Source of the DNA: JAWVFM01 sp963843315
Lineage (GTDB): Bacteria; Actinomycetota; Thermoleophilia; Solirubrobacterales; 70-9
NCBI GenBank assembly: GCA_963843315.1
Contig: CAWJJU010000002.1
Span: 186,001-250,000, forward strand
Direction: 5' to 3'
Length of the DNA stretch: 64,000 nucleotides
Under the pieces are notes generated by a model. That model saw nothing but the letters and a program-made list of their open reading frames with translations, had not been told where the DNA came from and made no database searches. Made by a program: the position numbers and the translations under genes. This document shows positions 18,841 through 26,318 of this stretch, in pieces; the stretch's first letter is position 1, and the number at the start of each line of letters is the position of its first letter.

Positions 18841-19934
18841 CCGCCGAGCAGCTCGCGCAGGTCGGCGAGCGTGTTGTCCCAGCTCAGCCGCTCGCGAGCG
18901 GCGCGCGCTCCGCCGATCAGGTCGCGGCGCATACCGGGGTCGGCCAGGCGCTCGATCGCCGCCGTCAGCTCGCGCCCATCCGGATCCCACGCCGGGATCC
19001 CCGAGGGCGCCGGCTCGCGGAACTGCACCCCGCGCACAAGCAGGCCGTTCTCGCCGTCGCGGACGACCTCGTTCATGGGCGGGTTGTCGTTGGTGATCAG
19101 CGGCATCCCGAGCGCGGTCGCCTCGAAGAGGTGCAGCCCCAGGCCCTCCCAGCGGCTCGGCGCCAGGCAGACGTCGGCCGCGGCGAACAGGCGCCGGTGC
19201 TCGGCCTCAGGGAGGTCGGCGAAGACCGGCTGGATGCGGGCGTCGCCCTTCGTCGCCTTCTGCACCATCCCCATGCGCTTCTCCACCTGACCCTTGAGCA
19301 CTAGCCGGAGGTTCTCGCCGTGGGCGCGTGAGAACGCCTCCAGCGCGGGCTTCAGCGGCTTGCGCTTGGTCATGTAGCCGCCGGGGAAGAAGAACGTCAC
19401 CGGCGCGTCCTCCGGACGCGCATCGCGCTCGGCGTCGAGCGTGACCGCCTCCTCGACCAGCTCCGGGTGGATGCCCCACCGCACGCGCGGGCTCTCTATC
19501 CCCATCTTCGCGTAGCGCTCGCGCTCGCAGGCCGTGACCGAATAGACCTCGTCGAAGGCCCGCTTGGCGCCCTCCACGTTCTCGGTGGCGAACTGCTCCC
19601 ACACGAAGCGGCCGTAGGTGCGCACGCCGGATTCCCGAAGCCTCGCGATCTCGTCGAACTGGTAGTTCTGGTCGAACATGACGGCGTCGAGCTCGTGCTG
19701 GCGCGCCCAGCGCTCCATCTCCTCGTAGGGGATGAGGTAGTGCGAGGCGGCGGTGACACCGGGCTGGTCCCAGACGTCGTCGGTCTGCAGGTGTCCCGGC
19801 TTGGCGGCGGTGTCCTTGGCCGGTCGCGCCAGCACCCAGGTCTCGTGGCCGAGCGTCTCCAGCGCCGAACGCAGGTGCCTGCCCACCACCGCCTGGCCGC
19901 GGTTGAACCAGAAGCACGAGACGCCTACTCGCAT
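18837..19934 (-). CDS. Glycosyltransferase, GT4-like (paralog 2)
   Basis: A 365-residue paralog of the enzymes at 11616-12746 and 35190-36278. It starts VGVSCFWFNRGQAVVGRHLRSA, has FDQNYQFDEIARL near residue 108, and the donor-site block SRWEGLGLHLFEATALGMP with the EX7E pair followed by NEVVRDGENGLLV. It ends RLSWDNTLADLRELL, the same tail as paralog 3. Seven bases separate it from the sulfotransferase gene upstream, so it repeats the sulfotransferase-glycosyltransferase arrangement seen at 11.6-13.7 kb. Confidence 0.87.
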   Translation of the reverse strand: MRVGVSCFWFNRGQAVVGRHLRSALETLGHETWVLARPAKDTAAKPGHLQTDDVWDQPGVTAASHYLIPYEEMERWARQHELDAVMFDQNYQFDEIARLRESGVRTYGRFVWEQFATENVEGAKRAFDEVYSVTACERERYAKMGIESPRVRWGIHPELVEEAVTLDAERDARPEDAPVTFFFPGGYMTKRKPLKPALEAFSRAHGENLRLVLKGQVEKRMGMVQKATKGDARIQPVFADLPEAEHRRLFAAADVCLAPSRWEGLGLHLFEATALGMPLITNDNPPMNEVVRDGENGLLVRGVQFREPAPSGIPAWDPDGRELTAAIERLADPGMRRDLIGGARAARERLSWDNTLADLRELLGG

Positions 19935-19941
19935 GGGCGGC

Positions 19942-20739
19942 TCAGGCCGGCGCGACGTCGGTGAAGTTGGGCCAGACCGAGAGGTCGAGCTCGGGCACCA
20001 GGCCCTTCAGCCGGGCCACGTCGTCGCGAAAGCGGCGCACCAGCTCGGCGTGGCGCTCGGGCGAGAGCTCCGGCTTGGTGCCCGGCGGCCGCTTGTGCTG
20101 GGCGAGCTTGTCGGGCATCTCCGTCAGCGGCTCGAGACCCAGGAACTCCTGGGTGCGGCGCATCTGGCCCATCGCGTCGTTGCGACAGGCCTCGTGCTGG
20201 AGGATCAGGACGCGCTCGCGCGGATAGAGCTCGTAGATGCCCCTGACCTGCTCGTAGTAGAGGCCGCGGTACACCGCCTCGGAGAGGTGGGACAGCGAAA
20301 AGGGCTCCCCCGCCTCGTCGGCGAGCATCCGCTCGCGCTGGATGCCCGACCGCAGGCGCTCGACTGGGTCGCGCAGCATCACCAGGATCTTGGCGTCGGG
20401 CGCCGCGTCGTGCAGCAGCTTCATCGCCCACCAGTCGACCATGTAGCGCGGGGTCCACTCGCCCGTGATCGCGCCCTCGGGCTTGGGGAAGAACGAGTGG
20501 TAGGTCTCCACGAGGTCGGGCGGCTCGGCGCCCTCCCAGAAGCGGTCGAAGTAGTGCAGCTCCTTGCCCGGCTTGGCGACGCGCACGACGTCCGGGTGCG
20601 AGCGGATCGTGCCGCGATACCACCACGACGTCCCGCAGCGCTGCGCGCCGACGCCCACGAAGTCGGGTGGGCCGGCGTTCCAGCCGGCGGGGGTCTCCGG
20701 GACCTCGATCCCCATGGTCCAGCGTTCCTGAGGGCTCAT
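19942..20739 (-). CDS. PAPS-dependent sulfotransferase (3), heparan-type
   Basis: A 265-residue enzyme resembling the Sulfotransfer_1 domain of heparan/chondroitin-type sulfotransferases: phosphosulfate loop FVGVGAQRCGTSWWYRG near residue 28, KELHYFDRFWEG, the EWTPRYM block, and the 3'-phosphate motif ILVMLRDPVERLRSGIQRE. It is close upstream of a glycosyltransferase on the same strand. An in-frame ATG eight codons in is an alternative start. The carbohydrate-type sulfotransferase fold makes a sugar acceptor more likely than a small molecule. Confidence 0.85.
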   Translation of the reverse strand: MSPQERWTMGIEVPETPAGWNAGPPDFVGVGAQRCGTSWWYRGTIRSHPDVVRVAKPGKELHYFDRFWEGAEPPDLVETYHSFFPKPEGAITGEWTPRYMVDWWAMKLLHDAAPDAKILVMLRDPVERLRSGIQRERMLADEAGEPFSLSHLSEAVYRGLYYEQVRGIYELYPRERVLILQHEACRNDAMGQMRRTQEFLGLEPLTEMPDKLAQHKRPPGTKPELSPERHAELVRRFRDDVARLKGLVPELDLSVWPNFTDVAPA

Positions 20740-20784
20740 CGTGCGCAGCAGCGTAGAAAGTCCGGCGCGCCCGCCGCGAAGCCG

Positions 20785-20801
20785 ATACCCCCACCCGGTA
20801 T
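20785..20801. promoter_or_regulatory. Candidate CsoR operator
   Basis: A 17-bp partial palindrome, ATACCCCCACCCGGTAT, lies 10 bp before the csoR ATG. CsoR operators are pseudo-palindromes with C/G tracts flanked by ATAC/GTAT, and the gene is commonly autoregulated. Only this site is seen, so the call rests on position and pattern. Confidence 0.45.
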
Positions 20802-20810
20802 GCTCTCAAC

Positions 20811-21113
20811 ATGGCAGATGCACCTCGTCCGCCGGGCTACGTCGCCGACAAGGAGGCTGTGCTGCGCCGGCTCTCGCGAGTCGAGGGACAGGTGCGCGGG
20901 ATCCGGGGAATGGTCGACGACGAGGCCTACTGCATCGACGTCCTCACCCAGATCGCCGCCGCGACCAAGGCGCTGGACGGGGTCGCGCTGACCCTGCTGG
21001 CCGACCACACGAATCACTGTGTCCGCGACGCGGTCGCCGAGGGTGGCGACGCGGCCGACGAGAAGGTCGGCGAGCTGATCGCCGCGGTCGAGCGCTTCGC
21101 GCGGACGCGCTAG
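20811..21113 (+). CDS. csoR: CsoR/RcnR-family metal-sensing repressor
   Basis: A 100-residue all-helical DUF156 protein. The helix-1 block LRRLSRVEGQVRGIRGMV is diagnostic, and the metal ligands fit the copper pattern: Cys in YCIDVLTQ, then His and Cys in DHTNHCVRDAV. That C-H-C arrangement is typical of Cu(I) sensors rather than nickel or formaldehyde sensors. A palindrome overlaps the likely promoter. No copper ATPase or chaperone gene is adjacent, so the regulon is elsewhere or includes the convergent sulfatase. Its TAG shares CTAG with the sulfatase stop. Confidence 0.85.
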   Translation: MADAPRPPGYVADKEAVLRRLSRVEGQVRGIRGMVDDEAYCIDVLTQIAAATKALDGVALTLLADHTNHCVRDAVAEGGDAADEKVGELIAAVERFARTR

Positions 21114-22609
21114 CCCGGGGGCCCGGGGATCGCCGGCAGCGGGCGGCGGCAGGAGTCGCCGCTGCACTTGGCGAGCTGCACGAGGAGCGGGCGCAGGGCG
21201 TCGAGCGTGGCGGAGTACGTGGGATCGTGCGCGACGTTGTGGAGCTCGCCAGGGTCTCGCTGGAGGTCGAAGAGCTCCTGGGCACCGTTCAGGTAGTGCG
21301 TGTAGACGTAGCGCGGCGTACGGATCGAGTGGTAGCCGAGCCCCTCGACCGCGGCGCCCTCGTAGAGGATCGGCCGCCTGCTCCACGCGGAGGGGTCGTT
21401 CGCCTGCGCGACCAGCGACACGCCGTCGGTGCCTCGGCGCCAGGGGGCGCGGGCCAGGCTGAGGATGGTCGGCATCAGGTCCATGTTCCCCACGAGCTGG
21501 TCGCGCACGACGCCGGCCGGGAAGCCTGGGCCCCGGATCACGAGCGGGACCTTCACCGACTCCTCGTACGGGCGCTCCTTGCCCGCGGCCCGGTGCTCGC
21601 CGAGGAGGAAACCGTTGTCCGAGGTGAAGACGAAGACGGTGTTGTGCAGCTCGCCGGTGCTGCGCAGCGTGTCGACGAGGCTCCCCACGCCGCGGTCCAC
21701 GGCCAGCAGGCTGGCCAGCCGGTCGCGGTATGCGGACGCGATCGCGGCTACAGGCCGGTCGGCGTGCTGCGGTGCCCGGAGCCGCTGAGGCTCCCCTGTG
21801 ATCGGCGCCTCGAAGGACGGGGGACGAGGAAGCGGCCGATGCTCGAAGGCAGACTCATCCTGTGGCGCCGGCTGGGGGTTGCGCTGCCCCGGGACGACGG
21901 GAGCGTTGTGGGGGGCGGTTGGCGCGTAGGTGAGGAAGAACGGCTTGGGCCCTCCCGCGCTCTGCCGGATGAAGCCGGCGGCGAGGTTCGCGAGCGCGGT
22001 CGTCTGGTAGTCGGCGGGTCCCGCGGGCGGCTGGACCATCGTCCCGTTCTCATTGGCGCTCCAGCCGTACATCAGGTACTCGGTGGGGCCGAACAGCCCG
22101 TCGAAGACATCCCACCCCCGCGGCATGTCCGTCGCCGGGTCCTCGGGCGCGTATTCGTTCAGGAACTTCCCCACGTATCCCGTTCGGTAGCCGGCGCTCT
22201 GCATCTCCGCGCCGATCGTGCGCCTCTGGTCGACGTGTGCGATGTACCCGACGTAGCCGCCATCCGGCGCATCATTCGTGAGGATCCCGTGGTTGTGCGC
22301 GTACTCGCCGGTCATGAACGTGGTGCGGGAGGGGCAGCAGAGCGGGTAGGTGGCGAAGTTGTTCGCGAACGTGGTGCCGTGCCTGGCCAACTCGCGCCGG
22401 ACCGCGGGCATGACGCTAAGGTCATCCGCTCGCTGGTCGTCGGTCATGACCACGACGACGTTCGGTTGACGCGCCGGCAGATGCGCCGTCAGGCTGGGGA
22501 ACACCAACGGCCGGCCCGCGGGGGGGCCCTTCGCGTTGTCGGCGGAGCCGCACCCCGAGGCCATGGCCGGCACAACGAGGAGCAACGGGATTAGGGCACG
22601 TCGGAACAT
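21110..22609 (-). CDS. Lipoprotein sulfatase (type I, formylglycine-dependent)
   Basis: A 499-residue exported sulfatase. MFRRALIPLLLVVPAMASGC is a lipoprotein signal with the lipobox ending at Cys 20. The catalytic domain begins NVVVVMTDDQRADD (metal-binding Asp pair), has the modification motif CCPSRTTFMTG (C-X-P-S-R, Cys to formylglycine), GYVGKFLN, and FTSDNGFLLGEH (metal-binding Asp-Asn). It resembles the N-acetylglucosamine-6-sulfatase/arylsulfatase group. It needs a formylglycine-generating enzyme, not in this window. Its 5' end overlaps the 5' end of the divergent heparinase-like gene by 47 bp, implying shared control; together they could trim a sulfated polysaccharide. Confidence 0.88.
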   Translation of the reverse strand: MFRRALIPLLLVVPAMASGCGSADNAKGPPAGRPLVFPSLTAHLPARQPNVVVVMTDDQRADDLSVMPAVRRELARHGTTFANNFATYPLCCPSRTTFMTGEYAHNHGILTNDAPDGGYVGYIAHVDQRRTIGAEMQSAGYRTGYVGKFLNEYAPEDPATDMPRGWDVFDGLFGPTEYLMYGWSANENGTMVQPPAGPADYQTTALANLAAGFIRQSAGGPKPFFLTYAPTAPHNAPVVPGQRNPQPAPQDESAFEHRPLPRPPSFEAPITGEPQRLRAPQHADRPVAAIASAYRDRLASLLAVDRGVGSLVDTLRSTGELHNTVFVFTSDNGFLLGEHRAAGKERPYEESVKVPLVIRGPGFPAGVVRDQLVGNMDLMPTILSLARAPWRRGTDGVSLVAQANDPSAWSRRPILYEGAAVEGLGYHSIRTPRYVYTHYLNGAQELFDLQRDPGELHNVAHDPTYSATLDALRPLLVQLAKCSGDSCRRPLPAIPGPPG

Positions 22610-24422
22610 CAAGCTTGGGCCACGCAAGAGAGCCGTTTGCCCTTTATGCGCGGTTGTCGCCGCCCTCGCTCTCACGGGATGCGGAGCGGGCGGGAGCGGA
22701 TCGGCGGAATCGTCGCAGACCCCGCGGCCGCTCGGCTGCGCCAAGACGTACGGCATCCACCTCGGGAATCCCGACGAGGCTGAGCTGCGCGCCGCCCTGC
22801 ACCACGAGTTCCGCGTGTTCAACCGCCGCGAACGGCTGGTCGTGCCGGTGAACTGGATGCAGGACCCCGAGCACAGCCATCGCTACCGCCAGAACCTCCA
22901 GAAGCTGCGGTTCCTGCGTCCGCTCCTCGACTCATACGAGGAGACCAGGGACATGCGGGCGTTGCGCGAGGCGCTGGGGCTGGGAATCGACTGGGTGCGC
23001 CAGAACCCGCGCGGAGGCCACGGGACTTCGCCCGACGCCTGGGAGGGGAAGGCGATCGGCGATCGTGTGCCGTTCCTCGGCGTTCTCGACTCCGCTGCTC
23101 ACTGCGAGCACCTGCGGCGGCCGGCGCGGATCCTCGACGCGGCCCTCGTCGCGCACGGCAAGGCCCTTGCCGATCCGGCTGTCTACACGCCCAACAATCA
23201 CGGCCTCTTCACCGACATCGGCCTCTATCTGGTCACCCGCTACGCCCCCGTGCTCCCGCAGGATCGATGGTGGCAGCGGCTCGCCACGACGCGATACGCG
23301 CAGACCCTCCAGGACCGCCTCTCACACGGCGTGTGGCTGGAGCACTCCTCCGCCTACCAGTTCCTGGTCGAGACCTCACTGGCGGGCTTCATCGAAGACG
23401 TCGGGCACAACCCGAGGCTGGAGCGGATCGACCGTCAAATGCGCCGCGCCGGCGGATGGTTCCTGGAACCCGACGGACGGATCTCGCTGCTGGGCGACTC
23501 CGACGAGAAGGACACCTCCGGATGGGCACACCGCCGGGCGGAGCGGACCTTCGGGCTGAAGCTCTTCCGCGGGGCTGGCTTCGCGTTCGTCCGCGCTCAC
23601 GAGGACGGCGGCGGGACCGGCTACCTGACGGTCACCGACGGCTTCCACAACCTCACGCACAAGCACGCCGACGAGCTCTCATTCGAGCTCTACGACCACG
23701 ACCAGCGGCTGGTCGCCGACACCGGGCTCTACGACAAGGACCCGGGGCCCATCCGCGACTTCGACCTCTCGACCCAGGCGCACTCGACGATCTCCGTCGA
23801 CGGACGCAGCTACCCCATCGCCGATCCGAACGCGGTCTACGGCTCGGGACTGGAAGCGGCCGGCTCGACGGGGACCCTCTTCGCGATCGAGGGCCGCAAC
23901 CGCATGCTCTCCCAGGAGGGCGTGAAGCAGCAGCGGCTGTTCCTCTACGAGCCCGGCGCCGGGCTGCAGGTGATCGACTGGCTCAGCTCACCGGCCGCTC
24001 ACACCTACGACTCCTATCTCCAGCTCGGACCGAACGTCCAGGTGAGCCGCGACGGGCCGGGAGCCCTCTCCCTTTCCGCGGGCGTGCCCGAGGAAGGCGG
24101 CCTTCAGGGAGCCCTGTACGAGTGGGGAACCCCTCATCCCGCGACGAGCACGGTGCGGGGCAGCCGCCACCCGCTCGCCGGCTTCACGTCGCCTCAGTTC
24201 CGGGTGCTCATTCCCCGGACCACGGTTGACATGCGCACCCAGGGCACCGACGAAGTGCAGGCGTACTCGATCGCGATGGACCCGACGGGCATTCACGTGG
24301 GGCGCGTAAGCGGCTCTCCCCGGCGAACCGATGTGCAGCTGGTCGATCGCACCGGCGAGCCCCAGGAAACGCTGCGGGTGACCCGCCGCGGCCACACGCT
24401 CACCATCCACCGCATCCCATGA
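22563..24422 (+). CDS. Heparinase II/III-like lipoprotein
   Basis: A protein of about 619 residues. After a basic N terminus comes a hydrophobic stretch with lipobox LTGC, then an (alpha/alpha) toroid region (KLRFLRPLLDSYEETRDMRALREAL, NNHGLFTDIGLYLVTRY) and a C-terminal beta-sandwich with the family's THKHADELSFELY histidine motif and VADTGLYDKD. This fold belongs to polysaccharide lyases acting on uronic-acid polymers such as heparin or alginate. The ATG at 22563 is the nearest start that includes the signal peptide; it places the start inside the sulfatase gene on the other strand. An earlier in-frame ATG exists at 22536. The gene ends at the first copy of a 48-bp hairpin repeat. Confidence 0.78.
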   Translation: MAGTTRSNGIRARRNIKLGPRKRAVCPLCAVVAALALTGCGAGGSGSAESSQTPRPLGCAKTYGIHLGNPDEAELRAALHHEFRVFNRRERLVVPVNWMQDPEHSHRYRQNLQKLRFLRPLLDSYEETRDMRALREALGLGIDWVRQNPRGGHGTSPDAWEGKAIGDRVPFLGVLDSAAHCEHLRRPARILDAALVAHGKALADPAVYTPNNHGLFTDIGLYLVTRYAPVLPQDRWWQRLATTRYAQTLQDRLSHGVWLEHSSAYQFLVETSLAGFIEDVGHNPRLERIDRQMRRAGGWFLEPDGRISLLGDSDEKDTSGWAHRRAERTFGLKLFRGAGFAFVRAHEDGGGTGYLTVTDGFHNLTHKHADELSFELYDHDQRLVADTGLYDKDPGPIRDFDLSTQAHSTISVDGRSYPIADPNAVYGSGLEAAGSTGTLFAIEGRNRMLSQEGVKQQRLFLYEPGAGLQVIDWLSSPAAHTYDSYLQLGPNVQVSRDGPGALSLSAGVPEEGGLQGALYEWGTPHPATSTVRGSRHPLAGFTSPQFRVLIPRTTVDMRTQGTDEVQAYSIAMDPTGIHVGRVSGSPRRTDVQLVDRTGEPQETLRVTRRGHTLTIHRIP

Positions 24423-24466
24423 ACGTCCCTCACTGCCCTGTATAGGCATCAAGGAGGGACGTTCAT
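24419..24466. repeat. 48-bp hairpin repeat, copy 1
   Basis: Inverted repeat with perfect 12-bp arms, ATGAACGTCCCT and its complement, around a 24-base loop containing TGTATAGGCATC. The left arm holds the TGA of the heparinase-like gene and the right arm ends just before the purB stop. It could terminate transcription from both sides. A second copy with 41 of 48 bases identical lies at 53784-53831. Confidence 0.85.
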
Positions 24467-24467
24467 C

Positions 24468-25778
24468 TCAGGGGGCGAGGGCTTTCAGGCGCTCCATCAC
24501 CTCGGGCACGTGGCTCAGGTAGTCGGTCCACTCCATCGCCGTGACCCTCTCGGCGACGCCCTCGGGCGCGTCGGGGCTCTCCCGAATGCTCGCGGCGAGC
24601 AGCTCCTTGAACGGCCGGCGCTCCTCCAGCGCCCGGTGGGCGGCGGCCTGGACCACCCGGTAGGCGTCGTCGCGGGGCATGCCCGCCTCGACGAGGGCGG
24701 TGAGCGCGCGCTGGCTGAAGAGCGCGCCGTGGGTCATGTCGAGGTTCTCGCGCATCCGGTGCGGGTCGATCGTCATGTCGGCGGCGATCCGCGCGGCGAG
24801 GTGCTGCATGTAGTCGAGGCCGATGGTCGCGTCGGGCAGGATCACCCGCTCGGCGCCGGAGTGGGAGATGTCGCGCTCGTGCCAGAGGGCGACGTTCTCG
24901 AGGCCGGCCTGGCCGTAGCCCCGCAGCACGCGGGCGAGCCCGGTGATGCGCTCGGCGAGGATCGGGTTGCGCTTGTGGGGCATCGCCGAGGAGCCCTTCT
25001 GGCCCGAGCCGAACGGCTCGCGCACCTCGCCGACCTCCGTGCGCTGAAGGTTGCGGATCTCCGTCGCGAAGCGCTCGAGGCCGGCGCCGGCCAGCGCGAT
25101 TGCGCTCAGCACGGCCGCGTGGCGGTCGCGCGGGACGACCTGGGTCGAGACGTCGTCGGCGCGCAGCCCGAGCGTCTCCATCACCCGCCGCTCGATCGAG
25201 GGTGGCACCGTCGCGTAGGTGCCGACGGCGCCGGAGAGCTTGCCGACCGCCGCGGCATGGAAAGCGTCCGTGAGCCGCGTGAGGTTGCGGTCGGCCTCGA
25301 ACGCGAAGCCGGCGAGGCGCAGGCCGAACGTGGTGGGCTCGGCATGGATGCCGTGCGTACGCCCGACGCAGAGCGTGTCGGCCTGCTCGACCGCGCGGGC
25401 GACCAGCGCGTCGCGGTACGCGCGGGCGCCGGCGACCACGATCTCCCCGGCGGCGCGCAGCTGCAACGCGAGCGCGGTGTCGAGCACATCCGAGGACGTC
25501 AGCCCGTAGTGGATCCATCGCCCCTCCTCCCCGCCGATCGAGGCCGAGACCACGTCGACGAACGCGGCGACGTCGTGGCCCGTCGTGCGCTCGCGCTCGG
25601 CGACCTCCTCGATCGAGAATTTGGCGCGCTCGCGGCACGCCGTCGCCGCAATCTCGGGCACCACGCCCTCCGCCGCCCACGCGTCGGTCGCGGCGAGCTC
25701 CACCTCGAGCCATCCGGACATGCGCTGCTCGTCGGTCCAAACGGAACCGATCTCCGCGCGTGTGTAGCGACGGATCAA
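24468..25778 (-). CDS. purB: Adenylosuccinate lyase PurB
   Basis: A 436-residue member of the fumarase/aspartase superfamily that acts twice in AMP synthesis. Conserved blocks: RWIHYGLTSSDVLDTA (catalytic His nearby), VGRTHGIHAEPTTFG, the signature GSSAMPHKRNPI and DISHSGAERVILPD. The length is standard. The start is a TTG and the ribosome binding site is weak, but an eight-base gap after purE suggests coupled translation in a purD-purE-purB operon. Confidence 0.96.
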   Translation of the reverse strand: MIRRYTRAEIGSVWTDEQRMSGWLEVELAATDAWAAEGVVPEIAATACRERAKFSIEEVAERERTTGHDVAAFVDVVSASIGGEEGRWIHYGLTSSDVLDTALALQLRAAGEIVVAGARAYRDALVARAVEQADTLCVGRTHGIHAEPTTFGLRLAGFAFEADRNLTRLTDAFHAAAVGKLSGAVGTYATVPPSIERRVMETLGLRADDVSTQVVPRDRHAAVLSAIALAGAGLERFATEIRNLQRTEVGEVREPFGSGQKGSSAMPHKRNPILAERITGLARVLRGYGQAGLENVALWHERDISHSGAERVILPDATIGLDYMQHLAARIAADMTIDPHRMRENLDMTHGALFSQRALTALVEAGMPRDDAYRVVQAAAHRALEERRPFKELLAASIRESPDAPEGVAERVTAMEWTDYLSHVPEVMERLKALAP

Positions 25779-25785
25779 GCGATCT

Positions 25786-26298
25786 CTAACTGTTGATGAT
25801 CCGGGTGGCCAGCACGCCGGCGTTCTTGGCGCCGTCGATCGCCACGCAGGCGACAGGGATTCCGGGAGGCATCTGCACGGCGGAGAGCAGCGCGTCCAGG
25901 CCGCCGAGGCTCTTGCCGAGGATCGGCACGCCGATGACGGGCAGGTCGGTATGCGCGGCGGCGACGCCCGGAAGGGCCGCCGACATCCCGGCGCCGGCGA
26001 TGAGCACCCGCAGTCCGCGCATGCGCGCGTTGTGGCAGTACTCGCGGACCTTCTCGGGGTCGCGGTGAGCGCTCATGACGCGGACCTCGTAGCGGATGCC
26101 CGCGTCCTGGAGAGCCTGCCCGGCGGGCTGCATCTTGGGCTTGTCGTTCTTCGAGCCCATGATGATCCCGACCAGCGGGGCGTCGACCTCGATCTCCTCG
26201 AAGGCCGCCTCGACCTCCGGCATCGGGATGGGGGCGGTGGCGGTGGTGGGCTGGGCCTCACCAGATCCCGGCGCCGGCATCTGTCCCTCTTGCTCCAT
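25786..26298 (-). CDS. purE: N5-carboxyaminoimidazole ribonucleotide mutase PurE (divergent motifs)
   Basis: A 170-residue protein with a PurE core from about residue 42: VGIIMGSKNDKPKMQ, VMSAHRDPEKVREY and LIAGAGMSAALPGVAAAHT, then LPVIGVPI. It belongs to the short class I type, but positions usually occupied by GSxSD, SAHRTP and GAGGAAHLPG differ. A proline- and glutamate-rich N-terminal extension of some 40 residues is present unless an internal ATG (PEVEAAF) is used. It sits 20 bp after purD and 7 bp before purB. Class I PurE normally needs PurK, which is not in the window. Confidence 0.9.
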   Translation of the reverse strand: MEQEGQMPAPGSGEAQPTTATAPIPMPEVEAAFEEIEVDAPLVGIIMGSKNDKPKMQPAGQALQDAGIRYEVRVMSAHRDPEKVREYCHNARMRGLRVLIAGAGMSAALPGVAAAHTDLPVIGVPILGKSLGGLDALLSAVQMPPGIPVACVAIDGAKNAGVLATRIINS

Positions 26299-26318
26299 TT
26301 GCGCTCAGTTCCTCTCGA

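Noticed and set aside
20811..24466. Genomic island or prophage around the sulfatase and heparinase-like genes
   Set aside because: No integrase, direct repeats or tRNA target is seen, and base composition and codon style look like the neighbouring pur genes.
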